Below, one piece after another: positions 16,100 through 24,445 of a stretch of 53,859 bases of DNA. A model generated the notes under the pieces. The model did no database searches. It worked only from the letters and a program-made list of their open reading frames with translations, and was not told the origin of the DNA. Source of the stretch: Lachnospiraceae bacterium (GTDB taxonomy: Bacteria > Bacillota > Clostridia > Lachnospirales > Lachnospiraceae). The position numbers were made by a program, and so were the translations under genes. The first letter of the stretch is position 1. Each line of letters begins with the position of its first letter. Where the stretch lies: the NCBI GenBank assembly GCA_900759665.1, contig CAAEWE010000075.1:1-53859 (forward strand), written 5' to 3'.

Positions 16100-17545
16100 A
16101 TGTTTGCAGATGAAAATGTGATTAGGATCAAGCATGATGTACTTTATGAGGTGGCAAAGCTGGCCTTTGAGGGCACTCTGGAGGAGGAAAGAGATCACCT
16201 GCCACGTAAGATGATACCCGGACCAACACCGCAGTTCCGTTGCTGCGTTTATAAAGAGCGTGAGATTATCCGTCAGCGTATTCGTCTGGCAGAAGGGAAA
16301 GCTCCTGGCCCGGAGGACAATGGAAATGTCGTACAGGTTATTTCTTCCGCATGTGAGGACTGTCCGATTTCCAGTTATGTTGTAACGGACAACTGTCAGA
16401 ACTGTCTTGGTAAGGCTTGTGTGAATGCATGTAAGTTCGGTGCCATCAGCCCGGGAGAGAAGCGTTCCCACATTGATGCCAATAAATGTAAAGAGTGTGG
16501 TATGTGTGCAAAGGCATGTCCTTACAATGCCATCGCGCATCTGAAGCGTCCATGTAAGTTTGCATGTCCGGTAGATGCCATTACATACAATGATCTTGGT
16601 ATTTCTGTCATTGATGAGAGTAAGTGTATCCGCTGTGGCCACTGTATCCACAAATGTCCGTTTGGTGCCATCGGTTCCAAGACATTCATTCTGGATGTGA
16701 TCGGTGCACTGAAGGCGGGCAAGAAAGTCTATGGTATGGTAGCTCCTGCGACAGAGGGACAGTTTGGTCCTGACATTACCATGGAGAGCTGGAAGATCGC
16801 TCTGCAGAAGGTTGGCTTTGCAGATATGATCGAGGTTGGTCTCGGTGGAGATATGACCACACAGAGCGAGGCTGAGGAGTGGCTGGAAGCATATCATGCA
16901 GGGGAGAAGAAGACCACATCCTGCTGTCCGGCATTTGTGAATATGATCCGCAAGCATTATCCGGAGCAGGCAGATCTGATCTCTACTACAGTTTCCCCAA
17001 TGTGTATGATCTCCAGAATGCTCAAGGCAAAGGAGCCTGACTGCTATACCGTATTTATCGGTCCATGCATCGGTAAGAAGTCAGAGGTTGTAGACCAGCA
17101 GATCGAGGGCAATGCAGATGCTGTTCTTACCTACAGCGAGATCCGTGCCATTATGAAAGCAAAAGACATTGAGCTGGAGCCGGCTCCAAACGAGTATCAG
17201 GAGTCAAGTACCTATGGTAAGCGTTACGGTAATGCCGGTGGTGTAACTGCTTCCGTACTGGAATATATGAAAGAGACAGATCAGGAAGTAGATGCCAAGG
17301 TATTCAAGGCAAATGGAGCCATGGAATGTAAAAAGGCAATGCTTCTGCTGAAGGCAGGCAGACTTCCGGAGGACTTCGTCGAGGGTATGATCTGCGAGGG
17401 CGGCTGTGTGGGCGGTCCAAGTGGTTATGCGGATCCGATGAAGACCAAGAAGGTTCGTGATAAGCTGATCGATGAGGCAGATGACAGAAGTATCACTGAT
17501 AATCTTAAAAACTATGATCTGAGTGCATTTGAGCAGCACCGCTAA
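16100..17545 (+). CDS. Monomeric [FeFe]-hydrogenase, probably group B
   Basis: Interconverts protons and H2, normally with reduced ferredoxin. From the ATG at 16100 (AAGGAG upstream) it has 481 aa. A Cys-rich N-terminal region carries [4Fe-4S] motifs: CQNCLGKACVNAC (99-111), CKECGMCAKAC (130-140), and CIRCGHCIHKC (176-186). The H-cluster domain has L1 TSCCPAF (Cys275 as the likely proton-relay Cys, Cys276 as ligand), L2 GPCIGKK (Cys323) and L3 MICEGGCVGG (Cys432, Cys436). The TSCCPAF and GPCIGKK variants differ from the TSCCPGW/MPCxxKK of group A and match what I recall of group B. It is monocistronic, with no maturation genes nearby. Metabolic role (fermentative H2 production or a sensory role) is inferred. 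Confidence 0.9.
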   Translation: MFADENVIRIKHDVLYEVAKLAFEGTLEEERDHLPRKMIPGPTPQFRCCVYKEREIIRQRIRLAEGKAPGPEDNGNVVQVISSACEDCPISSYVVTDNCQNCLGKACVNACKFGAISPGEKRSHIDANKCKECGMCAKACPYNAIAHLKRPCKFACPVDAITYNDLGISVIDESKCIRCGHCIHKCPFGAIGSKTFILDVIGALKAGKKVYGMVAPATEGQFGPDITMESWKIALQKVGFADMIEVGLGGDMTTQSEAEEWLEAYHAGEKKTTSCCPAFVNMIRKHYPEQADLISTTVSPMCMISRMLKAKEPDCYTVFIGPCIGKKSEVVDQQIEGNADAVLTYSEIRAIMKAKDIELEPAPNEYQESSTYGKRYGNAGGVTASVLEYMKETDQEVDAKVFKANGAMECKKAMLLLKAGRLPEDFVEGMICEGGCVGGPSGYADPMKTKKVRDKLIDEADDRSITDNLKNYDLSAFEQHR

Positions 17546-17571
17546 TCAACAGAATAGATAAAATGATATCG

Positions 17572-17619
17572 GGGAATGTTTCACTCCAAAGGAATGAGAC
17601 ATTCCCTTTAATTTTTTCT
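17572..17619 (+). terminator. Rho-independent terminator after the hydrogenase
   Basis: GGGAATGTTTCA pairs with TGAGACATTCCC (12-bp arms with one mismatch or G-U), followed by TTTAATTTTTTC. Confidence 0.85.
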
Positions 17620-17627
17620 TTTATGTA

Positions 17628-17655
17628 TTGACATATGAAAAAGATTTGGTACAAT
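17628..17655 (+). promoter_or_regulatory. Promoter of the metal-efflux operon
   Basis: Consensus TTGACA at 17628-17633, a 16-bp spacer and TACAAT at 17650-17655. An extra CATATGAA half-site (17632-17639) overlaps the -35. Confidence 0.65.
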
Positions 17656-17664
17656 ATAATCAAA

Positions 17665-17686
17665 CATATGAATGATTGTTCATATG
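17665..17686. promoter_or_regulatory. ArsR/SmtB-type operator of the metal-efflux operon
   Basis: CATATGAA at 17665-17672 and TTCATATG at 17679-17686 form a perfect 8-bp dyad with a 6-bp spacer, just downstream of the -10. The sequence fits the ATATGAA...TTCATAT operators bound by ArsR/SmtB/CadC metal sensors. The likely binder is the ArsR-family protein encoded at 19961-20329. Confidence 0.75.
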
Positions 17687-17729
17687 ATGAAAAGAAAAAA
17701 CATATACATTTGAAAGGATGGAAATAATT

Positions 17730-17948
17730 ATGAAGAAGACTTACAAGATTGATGTTGACTGTGCAAATTGTGCAAATAAGATGGAAGAGGCTGCGAAGGC
17801 TACAGATGGTGTAAAGGATGCCGTTGTGAACTTTATGACACTAAAGATGTCTGTTGAGTTTGAGGAGGGTGCTGAGCCCAAGGTCGTAATGCAGGATGTG
17901 CTAAAAAATTGTAAGAAAGTAGAAGATGACTGCGAAATTTTCCTGTAA
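17730..17948 (+). CDS. Stand-alone heavy-metal-associated (HMA) domain protein
   Basis: A 72-aa ferredoxin-like metal-binding domain with the CxxC pair in VDCANCANKMEEAA (residues about 8-21) and the usual pattern DGVKDAVVNFMTLKMSVEF. Such domains bind soft metals and usually form the N-terminus of P1B ATPases. Here the next gene, the ATPase, lacks one, so this appears to be its split-off N-terminal domain or a dedicated chaperone. The start is the ATG at 17730; the ATG at 17718 lies inside the ribosome binding site AAAGGATGG. Confidence 0.88.
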   Translation: MKKTYKIDVDCANCANKMEEAAKATDGVKDAVVNFMTLKMSVEFEEGAEPKVVMQDVLKNCKKVEDDCEIFL

Positions 17949-17990
17949 TCGCTGCTAAAAAGCACGGTCGATAGGAAGGAGAGTGAAGCT

Positions 17991-19862
17991 ATGACAAAGA
18001 AACAAAAAAAGGCCATGATCCGTATTATCATAGCGGTTGTACTGGTGGGACTGATCTCCTTGCTGCCGGTAAAAGGATATATCAGGTTTGCTTTATTTAT
18101 GATTCCGTATCTGGTGATCGGTTATGATATCCTGCGCAAGGCGGTAAAGGGTATTATGAACCGTCAGGTGTTTGATGAGAATTTTTTGATGGCAGTGGCA
18201 ACGATTGGAGCAATCGCACTGGGAGATTATACCGAGGGAGTTGCCGTTATGATCTTTTATCAGATCGGAGAGTTGTTCCAGAGCTATGCGGTAGGCAAAA
18301 GCCGCCGCAACATCAGCGAACTGATGGATATCCGTCCGGATTATGCCAATGTGGAAACGGAGAACGGGGAACTGGAGCAGGTTGATCCGGATGAGGTGGA
18401 GATCGGCAGCGTGATCGTGGTGCAGCCGGGAGAAAAGGTACCGATCGATGGTGTGATCATCGAAGGAAAAAGTACCTTAAATACCAGTGCACTGACCGGA
18501 GAAAGCCTTCCGCGGGAGGCAGAGGTTGATGATGAGATCGTCAGTGGCTGCATTAATATGACAGGAGTGCTCCGGATCAGAACGACCAAAGAGTTTGGGG
18601 AGTCTACTGTTTCTAAGATTCTGGATATGGTGGAGAATGCCAGCTCCAGAAAGTCCCGTTCTGAGAACTTTATCTCGAAATTTGCCCATTATTATACACC
18701 GATCGTATGTTATTGTGCGGCGGCACTGGCAGTGCTTCCTCCGTTAATAAGTATTCTGTTTTTGCATATTGCGCCGGATTGGGGCGAGTGGATCTTCCGT
18801 GCATTGACATTTCTGGTTATCAGTTGTCCGTGTGCGCTGGTGATCAGTATTCCTCTCAGTTTCTTTGCGGGAATCGGTGGAGCAAGCCGTTCCGGTGTAC
18901 TGGTAAAGGGCTCCAATTATATGGAGACACTGGCACAGACCAGCTGCGTTGTCTTTGATAAGACAGGTACGCTGACACAGGGTGTCTTTGCGGTATCTTC
19001 TGTCTATCCGGAGGGAATGAGTGAGGATCAGCTTCTGGAATATGCCGCACTGGCAGAGAGCTATTCCAGCCATCCGATCAGCCGCAGTCTGCAGAAGGCT
19101 TATGGAAAGGTGATCGATAAGAACCGCATTGAGGATGTGGAAGAGATCAGTGGCAATGGTGTAGAGGCTGCGATTGACGGAAAGAAAGTATCCGTTGGTA
19201 ACGACAAGCTTATGAAAAAGCTTGGTGTTTTCTATAAGGAATTAAATGAAGTCGGAACCGTTGTTTATGTGGCAGTGGATCAGATCTTTGCGGGAAGTAT
19301 CCTGATCTCTGACCAGCCAAAGCCGACAGCGGCAACAGCGATCAAGGCATTGAACAAAGCCGGTATCCGCAAGACCGTGATGCTCACCGGTGACCGCCGC
19401 AATGTGGCAGAGCATGTGGCAAAAGAGCTGGGCATTTCTGAATATTATGCCGAGCTGCTTCCGGCAGATAAGGTGAGCGGCGTGGAGAAGCTTCTTGCAG
19501 GACAGAGTTCCAGAGAAAAGCTTGCCTTTGTCGGAGATGGTATCAACGACGCACCGGTGCTTTCCCGGGCAGATATCGGTATCGCTATGGGAGCCATGGG
19601 GTCTGATGCGGCGATTGAGGCGGCAGATATCGTATTGATGGATGATGATCCCATGAAGATTGCCAAGGCAATCAAGATTGCCAGAAAATGCATCCGCATT
19701 GTTTATGAAAATATTTATTTCGCCATTGGTATTAAGGTGATCTGTCTGATCCTGGGGGCTGTAGGTATTGCCAATATGTGGGCTGCGATCTTTGCCGATG
19801 TGGGAGTTATGGTGATCGCGGTATTGAATGCCATCCGGGCATTATCGGTTAAAAGACTATAG
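17991..19862 (+). CDS. P1B-type heavy-metal ATPase (Zn/Cd/Pb efflux, CadA/ZntA-like)
   Basis: Exports divalent soft metals at the cost of ATP. The 623-aa protein has membrane helices at about 11-45 and 62-98, the actuator motif LTGES (168-172), the metal site SCPC (278-281) in the sixth helix, the phosphorylation site DKTGTLT with Asp323, the HP motif SHPISRS, and the hinge GDGINDAP followed by two C-terminal helices. CPC followed by ALVISIP fits the Zn/Cd subgroup rather than copper pumps. There is no N-terminal HMA domain; it is the separate gene 43 bp upstream. The ArsR/CadC-type regulator downstream supports metal-induced expression. The exact metal is not certain. Confidence 0.93.
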   Translation: MTKKQKKAMIRIIIAVVLVGLISLLPVKGYIRFALFMIPYLVIGYDILRKAVKGIMNRQVFDENFLMAVATIGAIALGDYTEGVAVMIFYQIGELFQSYAVGKSRRNISELMDIRPDYANVETENGELEQVDPDEVEIGSVIVVQPGEKVPIDGVIIEGKSTLNTSALTGESLPREAEVDDEIVSGCINMTGVLRIRTTKEFGESTVSKILDMVENASSRKSRSENFISKFAHYYTPIVCYCAAALAVLPPLISILFLHIAPDWGEWIFRALTFLVISCPCALVISIPLSFFAGIGGASRSGVLVKGSNYMETLAQTSCVVFDKTGTLTQGVFAVSSVYPEGMSEDQLLEYAALAESYSSHPISRSLQKAYGKVIDKNRIEDVEEISGNGVEAAIDGKKVSVGNDKLMKKLGVFYKELNEVGTVVYVAVDQIFAGSILISDQPKPTAATAIKALNKAGIRKTVMLTGDRRNVAEHVAKELGISEYYAELLPADKVSGVEKLLAGQSSREKLAFVGDGINDAPVLSRADIGIAMGAMGSDAAIEAADIVLMDDDPMKIAKAIKIARKCIRIVYENIYFAIGIKVICLILGAVGIANMWAAIFADVGVMVIAVLNAIRALSVKRL

Positions 19863-19880
19863 GAGAACGGAAACCATGTC

Positions 19881-19909
19881 TTGACATCCCTCTCCGATTC
19901 CTACATACT
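19881..19909 (+). promoter_or_regulatory. Possible separate promoter of the arsR-type gene
   Basis: TTGACA at 19881-19886, a 17-bp spacer and CATACT at 19904-19909 lie in the gap after the ATPase gene. No copy of the CATATGAA dyad is seen here. Confidence 0.45.
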
Positions 19910-19960
19910 AATGGTAATTGGCTTTTATCTTATGTGGGAACGGAGGGGATTTTGTATATT

Positions 19961-20329
19961 ATGAAACAGGAACATATTACTTTGGATTGTTGTGACAGTA
20001 TAGAGGTACATCAGGAATTGTTAAATATAGTAAATAAAAAGCTGCCGCAGGAGGAAGTGCTGTATGATCTGGCGGAGCTGTTTAAGGTGTTTGGAGATTC
20101 TACCAGGATTCGTATTTTATTTGTTCTTTTTGAAGCGGAAGTGTGCGTGTGTGATCTGGCGGCGGCATTAAATATGACTCAGTCAGCCGTATCTCATCAG
20201 CTTCGCATTTTAAAACAAAATAAACTGGTCCGGAGCCGCAGGGAAGGAAAGTCTGTGTTTTATTCTCTTGCAGATGCCCATGTCCGGGCGATCATTGATC
20301 AGGGACTGGAGCATGTCGAGGAGGAGTAG
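19961..20329 (+). CDS. ArsR/CadC-family metal-sensing repressor
   Basis: Winged-helix repressor, 122 aa from the ATG at 19961. An in-frame TTG at 19952 has better spacing to GGAGGGG and may be the real start. The helix-turn-helix reads LAAALNMTQSAVSHQLRILKQNKLV and the wing SRREGKSVFYSLAD. Candidate metal ligands are the Cys pair LDCC near the N-terminus and VCVCDL at the start of the recognition-helix region, the alpha-3 type site seen in CadC/ArsR. It should release the dyad at 17665 when metal binds. It is placed after the pump genes, so the operon is probably autoregulated. Confidence 0.88.
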   Translation: MKQEHITLDCCDSIEVHQELLNIVNKKLPQEEVLYDLAELFKVFGDSTRIRILFVLFEAEVCVCDLAAALNMTQSAVSHQLRILKQNKLVRSRREGKSVFYSLADAHVRAIIDQGLEHVEEE

Positions 20330-20446
20330 TGCGAAAAATACTTCTAGGACTGCCGGCAGCAGTCAAGAAGTATTAAAATTTCGCACAGGAAAAACGCGGA
20401 AGCGGCGTTTTTCGCATAAGAATGAATGCTTGAAGGAGTAGTGCGA
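20323..20446. repeat. Hairpin-rich segment flanked by a 12-bp direct repeat, between arsR-type gene and murI
   Basis: GGAGTAGTGCGA occurs at 20323-20334, across the arsR stop, and at 20435-20446, the murI ribosome site and first base of its ATG. The 100 bp between hold a long hairpin (AATACTTCT 20337-20345 with AGAAGTATT 20366-20374, and an inner GACTGC/GCAGTC stem) and a second one (AAAACGC 20391-20397 with GCGTTTT 20405-20411). TTTCGCA/TGCGAAA recurs three times. It may be a small palindromic element with target duplication, and its second stem may also act as a terminator. Confidence 0.5.
20391..20415 (+). terminator. Possible terminator between arsR-type gene and murI
   Basis: AAAACGC-N7-GCGTTTT with a run of five T (20408-20412) fits a short intrinsic terminator for the metal-efflux operon. 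Confidence 0.5.
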
Positions 20447-21240
20447 TGAGAACAGAGAATCTGGAAGAATTAAGAAAGCATCCGATTGGCGTTTTTGATT
20501 CCGGTATGGGCGGGATCAGTGTGCTGCGGGAGCTGGTAAAGGTAATGCCATATGAAGATTTTATATATTTCGGTGATTCTGCCAATGCACCTTACGGTAC
20601 CAAGCCCACGGAGGTGGTCCGCGACTTGACGATCCGTCATGTAGAGGAGCTGATGCAGCGGGGAGCCAAAGGAATCGTCGTGGCTTGTAATACGGCCACA
20701 AGTGCGGCGGTTGCGGTGCTTCGCAAAATGTATCCGGAGCTGCCTCTGGTTGGGATTGAACCGGCGATCAAGCCGGCAGCGGTTCAGATGCCGGGAGCAA
20801 GGATCGTGGTGATGGCAACACCGATGACGATCCGTCAGGAGAAATTCCGCCGGCTGATGGCGTCCTATGAAGACAAGATCAGCATTGTGCCCCTTCCATG
20901 TCCGGGTCTCATGGAGTTTGTAGAGAGAGGGGATCTGGACGGAGAGGATCTTCGTACATATTTGCAGGAGCTTCTGGAAACGGTTTCCGAAAAGCCCATT
21001 GACGGGATTGTACTGGGATGTACGCATTATCCGTTTGTTAGAACAATGATACAGGAGATTGCTGGAGACAAGGTGACGATTTATGACGGGGGACCTGGAA
21101 CGGCAAGGGAAATGAAACGCCGTCTGCAGGAAAAGCATCTGTTAAATCCTAAGACCTCACAGGGAACGGTGCATTTTTTCAACAGCCGGGATACACAGGA
21201 AGAGATTACATTGTGTGAGGCTCTGTTTTCCCGGAAATAA
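20446..21240 (+). CDS. murI: Glutamate racemase
   Basis: Makes D-glutamate for peptidoglycan from the L-isomer. The 264-aa protein has the family length and the two-cysteine active site: ACNTATSAA (first Cys, near residue 84) and LGCTHYPF (second Cys, near 193). It also has the N-terminal GVFDSGMGGISVLREL and YFGDSANAPYGTK. AAGGAG lies 7 nt before the ATG and is part of the 12-bp direct repeat described at 20323-20446. It is followed by a very strong terminator. Confidence 0.96.
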   Translation: MRTENLEELRKHPIGVFDSGMGGISVLRELVKVMPYEDFIYFGDSANAPYGTKPTEVVRDLTIRHVEELMQRGAKGIVVACNTATSAAVAVLRKMYPELPLVGIEPAIKPAAVQMPGARIVVMATPMTIRQEKFRRLMASYEDKISIVPLPCPGLMEFVERGDLDGEDLRTYLQELLETVSEKPIDGIVLGCTHYPFVRTMIQEIAGDKVTIYDGGPGTAREMKRRLQEKHLLNPKTSQGTVHFFNSRDTQEEITLCEALFSRK

Positions 21241-21265
21241 AAATGAAAATAAATAATCTGCACAG

Positions 21266-21327
21266 ACAGAACAGAGAGCATATCACCGGTAGAGTGATAT
21301 GCTCTCTGTTCTGTTTAAGACTTTTTA
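21266..21327. terminator. 21-bp perfect-stem terminator after murI
   Basis: 21266-21286 and 21294-21314 are exact reverse complements (21 bp, 7-nt loop), followed by TTAAGACTTTTTATT. The reverse-strand gene ends at 21315, so it probably terminates both. Confidence 0.9.
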
Positions 21328-21968
21328 TTAGAAAGTATTTTGTCTGTCACGATCACAAGGCAGGCAGCCGTATTGCCGTTTCGGATAGTGGCGGTGATCA
21401 CTGCCGTACCGGGTGCTTTTGCCCGGATCCGGTTACCGGATTTCATAATCTTGACCACTTTTGGATTAGAGGAGGTCAGTACCGGAACTTCTTTTGTAAT
21501 GCTTGGCCGGAGAGTGATCTTGATCTTTTGCCTTGTGTTTGGAGTCATTCGGATCTTCTTACGGTTAAACTGGATACTGGTGGCTTTCGGACTGACATTG
21601 ATCTGACAGTTTAAAGTCGTAGCAGTGTTATTAAAGAACAGGAATCCCTTTTGCCTGATCTTAACCGTGACCGTGGCATTGCCAATAGATTCACTGTTAC
21701 ATTCACAGGACGGCTCATCCTCGTCCGGTGTCAGTGAAACAATGGAATTGTCACTGCTCTTAAAGGAAACATTCTCATCGGTGATGCCGTCTACTGACAA
21801 CGACATACTGTCTCCCAGAAGGATATCTGCCTCCGTGATATTAAGCGAATAAGGCAGATCGGGTTCTGCGTTTTTGTTTTTGATTCTTGCGGAAGCTGTT
21901 GTATCTGTAAACAGACAACAGATGAGCAGCAGAACAAGAATCCGGTATTTTCTTTTTGGATGTATCAT
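21315..21968 (-). CDS. Secreted protein with bacterial Ig-like (Big_2-type) domains
   Basis: The 217-aa protein begins with a basic N-terminus and a hydrophobic signal segment (about residues 9-26, ending near TTASA). Two beta-rich stretches follow. The second, about residues 125-210, has the Big_2 pattern: a run starting ATSIQFNRKKIRMTP, then SNPKVVKI, GNRIRAKAPGTAVITA and a final hydrophobic strand. Such domains are adhesive or structural modules at the cell surface. No anchor motif is seen. The first Ig-like copy is divergent and carries a CEC pair. A similar module ends the protease at 51481-53706. Confidence 0.75.
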   Translation of the reverse strand: MIHPKRKYRILVLLLICCLFTDTTASARIKNKNAEPDLPYSLNITEADILLGDSMSLSVDGITDENVSFKSSDNSIVSLTPDEDEPSCECNSESIGNATVTVKIRQKGFLFFNNTATTLNCQINVSPKATSIQFNRKKIRMTPNTRQKIKITLRPSITKEVPVLTSSNPKVVKIMKSGNRIRAKAPGTAVITATIRNGNTAACLVIVTDKILSNKKS

Positions 21969-22048
21969 AATTGTTTAAGCCTTTCTATAAAGAAATGCTC
22001 CCACCTACAATGTACGAATATGTTACAATTAAAGAATAGGATTGATCC

Positions 22049-22087
22049 ATGGCAAAAACGTGTCACAATTGGATTAAATTTTGCCAT
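22049..22087. promoter_or_regulatory. 9-bp inverted repeat upstream of the second two-component operon
   Basis: ATGGCAAAA (22049-22057) and TTTTGCCAT (22079-22087) are exact reverse complements separated by 21 bp, 87 bp before the response-regulator start. It could be an operator. The 205-bp gap (21969-22173) holds no gene. Confidence 0.35.
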
Positions 22088-22173
22088 AATTTTTTCGCAT
22101 TTTTGTGATAAACTATGTATAAAAATAACAGAAATCTACAAATTATATGCTGTATGGCAGGGAAGGAGCATAA

Positions 22174-22875
22174 ATGCAGTACATATTGATCGCAGATGAT
22201 AATAAGGATATTACAGATATTTTATCGGCATATGTTCAGAAGGAAGGATATGAGCCGGTCATTGCCAAAGACGGACTGGAGGCGGAACGTCTTTTTGAAG
22301 AATATAAACCAATGGCATTGCTGTTGGACGTTATGATGCCGTTGAAGGACGGCTATGAGGTATGCCGGACCATCAGAAAGGAATCCAGTGTGCCGATCAT
22401 GCTGATCACCGCCAGAGGAGAGGATTATGACAAGATCATGGGACTTGATATCGGAGCGGATGATTATATTGTAAAACCATTTAGTCCGGGTGAGGTTATG
22501 GCACGGCTCCGGGCTGTTTTACGAAGGATCACGCCGCCCAAGGAGACAAAGGAGCAGGAGGGAGTCATCCGGATTAAAAATCTCTATATCAATTTGGAAG
22601 AATATACCTTCAAGGTGGATGGACAGAGGATTCCGCTGACCAAAAAAGAAATCGAAACCATGTGGACGCTGGCCGGTCATCCCAACAAGGTATTTACCAG
22701 GGATAATCTGTTAGACAGCCTCTGGGGATATGATTATTATGGGGACAGCCGTACGGTAGATTCCCATATAAAAAGGCTGCGTTCGAAGCTGGATTCGGTG
22801 GAGCATCCGGATTGGGGGATCAAAACCATCTGGGGAGTCGGATATAAATTTGAAGTCAATGATATGGAAGGGTAA
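22174..22875 (+). CDS. OmpR/PhoB-family response regulator
   Basis: A 233-aa regulator with receiver domain residues DD (8-9), phosphoacceptor Asp52 in LLLDVMMP, Thr79 and Lys101 (VKPFSPGE). A winged-helix domain follows with TRDNLLDSLWGYDYYGDSRTVDSHIKRLRSK-type recognition residues. GGAAGGAG precedes the ATG. The cognate kinase starts 58 bp downstream. It differs clearly from the regulator at 4081-4788, so this is a second, separate system. Target genes are unknown. Confidence 0.95.
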   Translation: MQYILIADDNKDITDILSAYVQKEGYEPVIAKDGLEAERLFEEYKPMALLLDVMMPLKDGYEVCRTIRKESSVPIMLITARGEDYDKIMGLDIGADDYIVKPFSPGEVMARLRAVLRRITPPKETKEQEGVIRIKNLYINLEEYTFKVDGQRIPLTKKEIETMWTLAGHPNKVFTRDNLLDSLWGYDYYGDSRTVDSHIKRLRSKLDSVEHPDWGIKTIWGVGYKFEVNDMEG

Positions 22876-22933
22876 GTGTGTCGGCAGATGATATACGGCA
22901 GGTTATGGAAGGAGCATTCCGAGGGAGAAAAGT

Positions 22934-24445
22934 ATGAAGCATTTGATACAGTTGTTTCGCAAAAATGACATTATCATCCGGATCTACATGTCCTTTGTCC
23001 TGGTGCTGGCACTTACTGTAACATTGATCGGTGTAATATTTTTGAAATTATACGAGACCAATTATATGCATTCCTATACAGAGACATTGAGCCGACAGAG
23101 CACCGTCATCGCTAAGAGAGTTGGCAATCTGGCACGAAAAGAGCGTAAAGGACGTTTTTCCAAATACGCATCAGATATTGATGAACTGCAGCGGGCAGAT
23201 GAGATAGATGTGTGGATCGTCAGCAACAAAGATGCACAGCACCCTCTGACGCAGGATTATACCAATGCGGATACGGGGAGTCTGACGGAGGAGATGTATG
23301 ATGTGCTGTCAAAGGCATTTCAGGGGGAGACAGCACATAATTCTAACTTTGACAGGATATACGGCATGGTTATCCTGAGAATCGCCACGCCGGTCTATAT
23401 TGATAAAGATTCCGGAGAGGCAGCAGGAGCCGTTATGATGGTCAGTATGCTTGACCGGCAGCAGATGGGAGTACGGCAGGGCAAATATCTTCTGACCGTG
23501 AGTGCTGTGCTGGCACTGTTTATTTCATATATCATTGCTCTGGGTGCTTCGAAATACCTTTCCAGACCTCTGGCAAAGATCCGAAAGGACATTATGCGTC
23601 TGGTGGATGGAGATTACAGCGAGAGAAAGGTGAAACGGACGGACACACAGCTTGGAAAACTGGAAAGTGCACTTGGAGAGCTGGCTGGGCGTCTCCGGCA
23701 GATCAATGAGGAGCGGACAAATCTTGATAAAGCAAGGCAGGATTTTTTTGCCAATGTCTCTCATGAGCTTCGCACGCCGATCACGGTGCTCAGAGGATAT
23801 TCCGAATCCCTCGCGGATGGTGTTGTGACGGGAAAGCAGCAGGAGCAGGAATATTACCGGCGGATGGTAGAGGAGTGTGAGGGGATGGAACGCCTGGTGG
23901 GGGATCTGTTTATTTTATCCAAAATGCAGAATCCTGACTTTCAGATTGAAAAGGAGCCGGTCAGCATGATCCAGATTTTTGGAGATGTGGTGAGACGGGG
24001 GAGGATCCTGGGAAAAGAGAAAAATATTCATTTTGAAATAACATTTCCGGAAAATGAGCCATGTCTGATCCTGGGAGATTATGACAGACTGCGTCAGATG
24101 CTTCTGATCATTGTAGACAATGCCGTAAAGTTTTCAAAGGAAGACGGGATCATTGAGATCATGATGGAACGAAAACAACAGGAAGACAAAACGGTAATAT
24201 TAAAGCTCCTGATCAGAGATCATGGCATTGGTATTTCAAAAGAGCAGCTTCCGTATATTTTTGAAAAGTTTTATACCTCAAAGCTGCGGCAGAATCAGAA
24301 TGGAACAGGGCTGGGGCTGATGATCGCCAAACAAATAGCCCTCCGCCATGACGGTGATATTTCGGTGGAAAGCCGGCATGACGAAGGAACTACATTTACC
24401 TTTGAATTTACAGAATGTTCTGTGGAGGATGCGGAAAATTTATAG
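22934..24445 (+). CDS. Membrane sensor histidine kinase
   Basis: The 503-aa kinase has membrane segments at about residues 17-38 and 184-205 flanking an extracytoplasmic sensor of about 145 residues. A HAMP domain follows (about 206-260), then the H-box VSHELRTPITV with His277, N-box IVDNAVKF, G1 DHGIGISKE, F-box EKFYTSK and G2 GTGLGLMIA. The architecture is WalK/PhoR-like. It is cotranscribed with the regulator upstream. Its stop codon overlaps the stop of the convergent hemL gene. Confidence 0.93.
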   Translation: MKHLIQLFRKNDIIIRIYMSFVLVLALTVTLIGVIFLKLYETNYMHSYTETLSRQSTVIAKRVGNLARKERKGRFSKYASDIDELQRADEIDVWIVSNKDAQHPLTQDYTNADTGSLTEEMYDVLSKAFQGETAHNSNFDRIYGMVILRIATPVYIDKDSGEAAGAVMMVSMLDRQQMGVRQGKYLLTVSAVLALFISYIIALGASKYLSRPLAKIRKDIMRLVDGDYSERKVKRTDTQLGKLESALGELAGRLRQINEERTNLDKARQDFFANVSHELRTPITVLRGYSESLADGVVTGKQQEQEYYRRMVEECEGMERLVGDLFILSKMQNPDFQIEKEPVSMIQIFGDVVRRGRILGKEKNIHFEITFPENEPCLILGDYDRLRQMLLIIVDNAVKFSKEDGIIEIMMERKQQEDKTVILKLLIRDHGIGISKEQLPYIFEKFYTSKLRQNQNGTGLGLMIAKQIALRHDGDISVESRHDEGTTFTFEFTECSVEDAENL

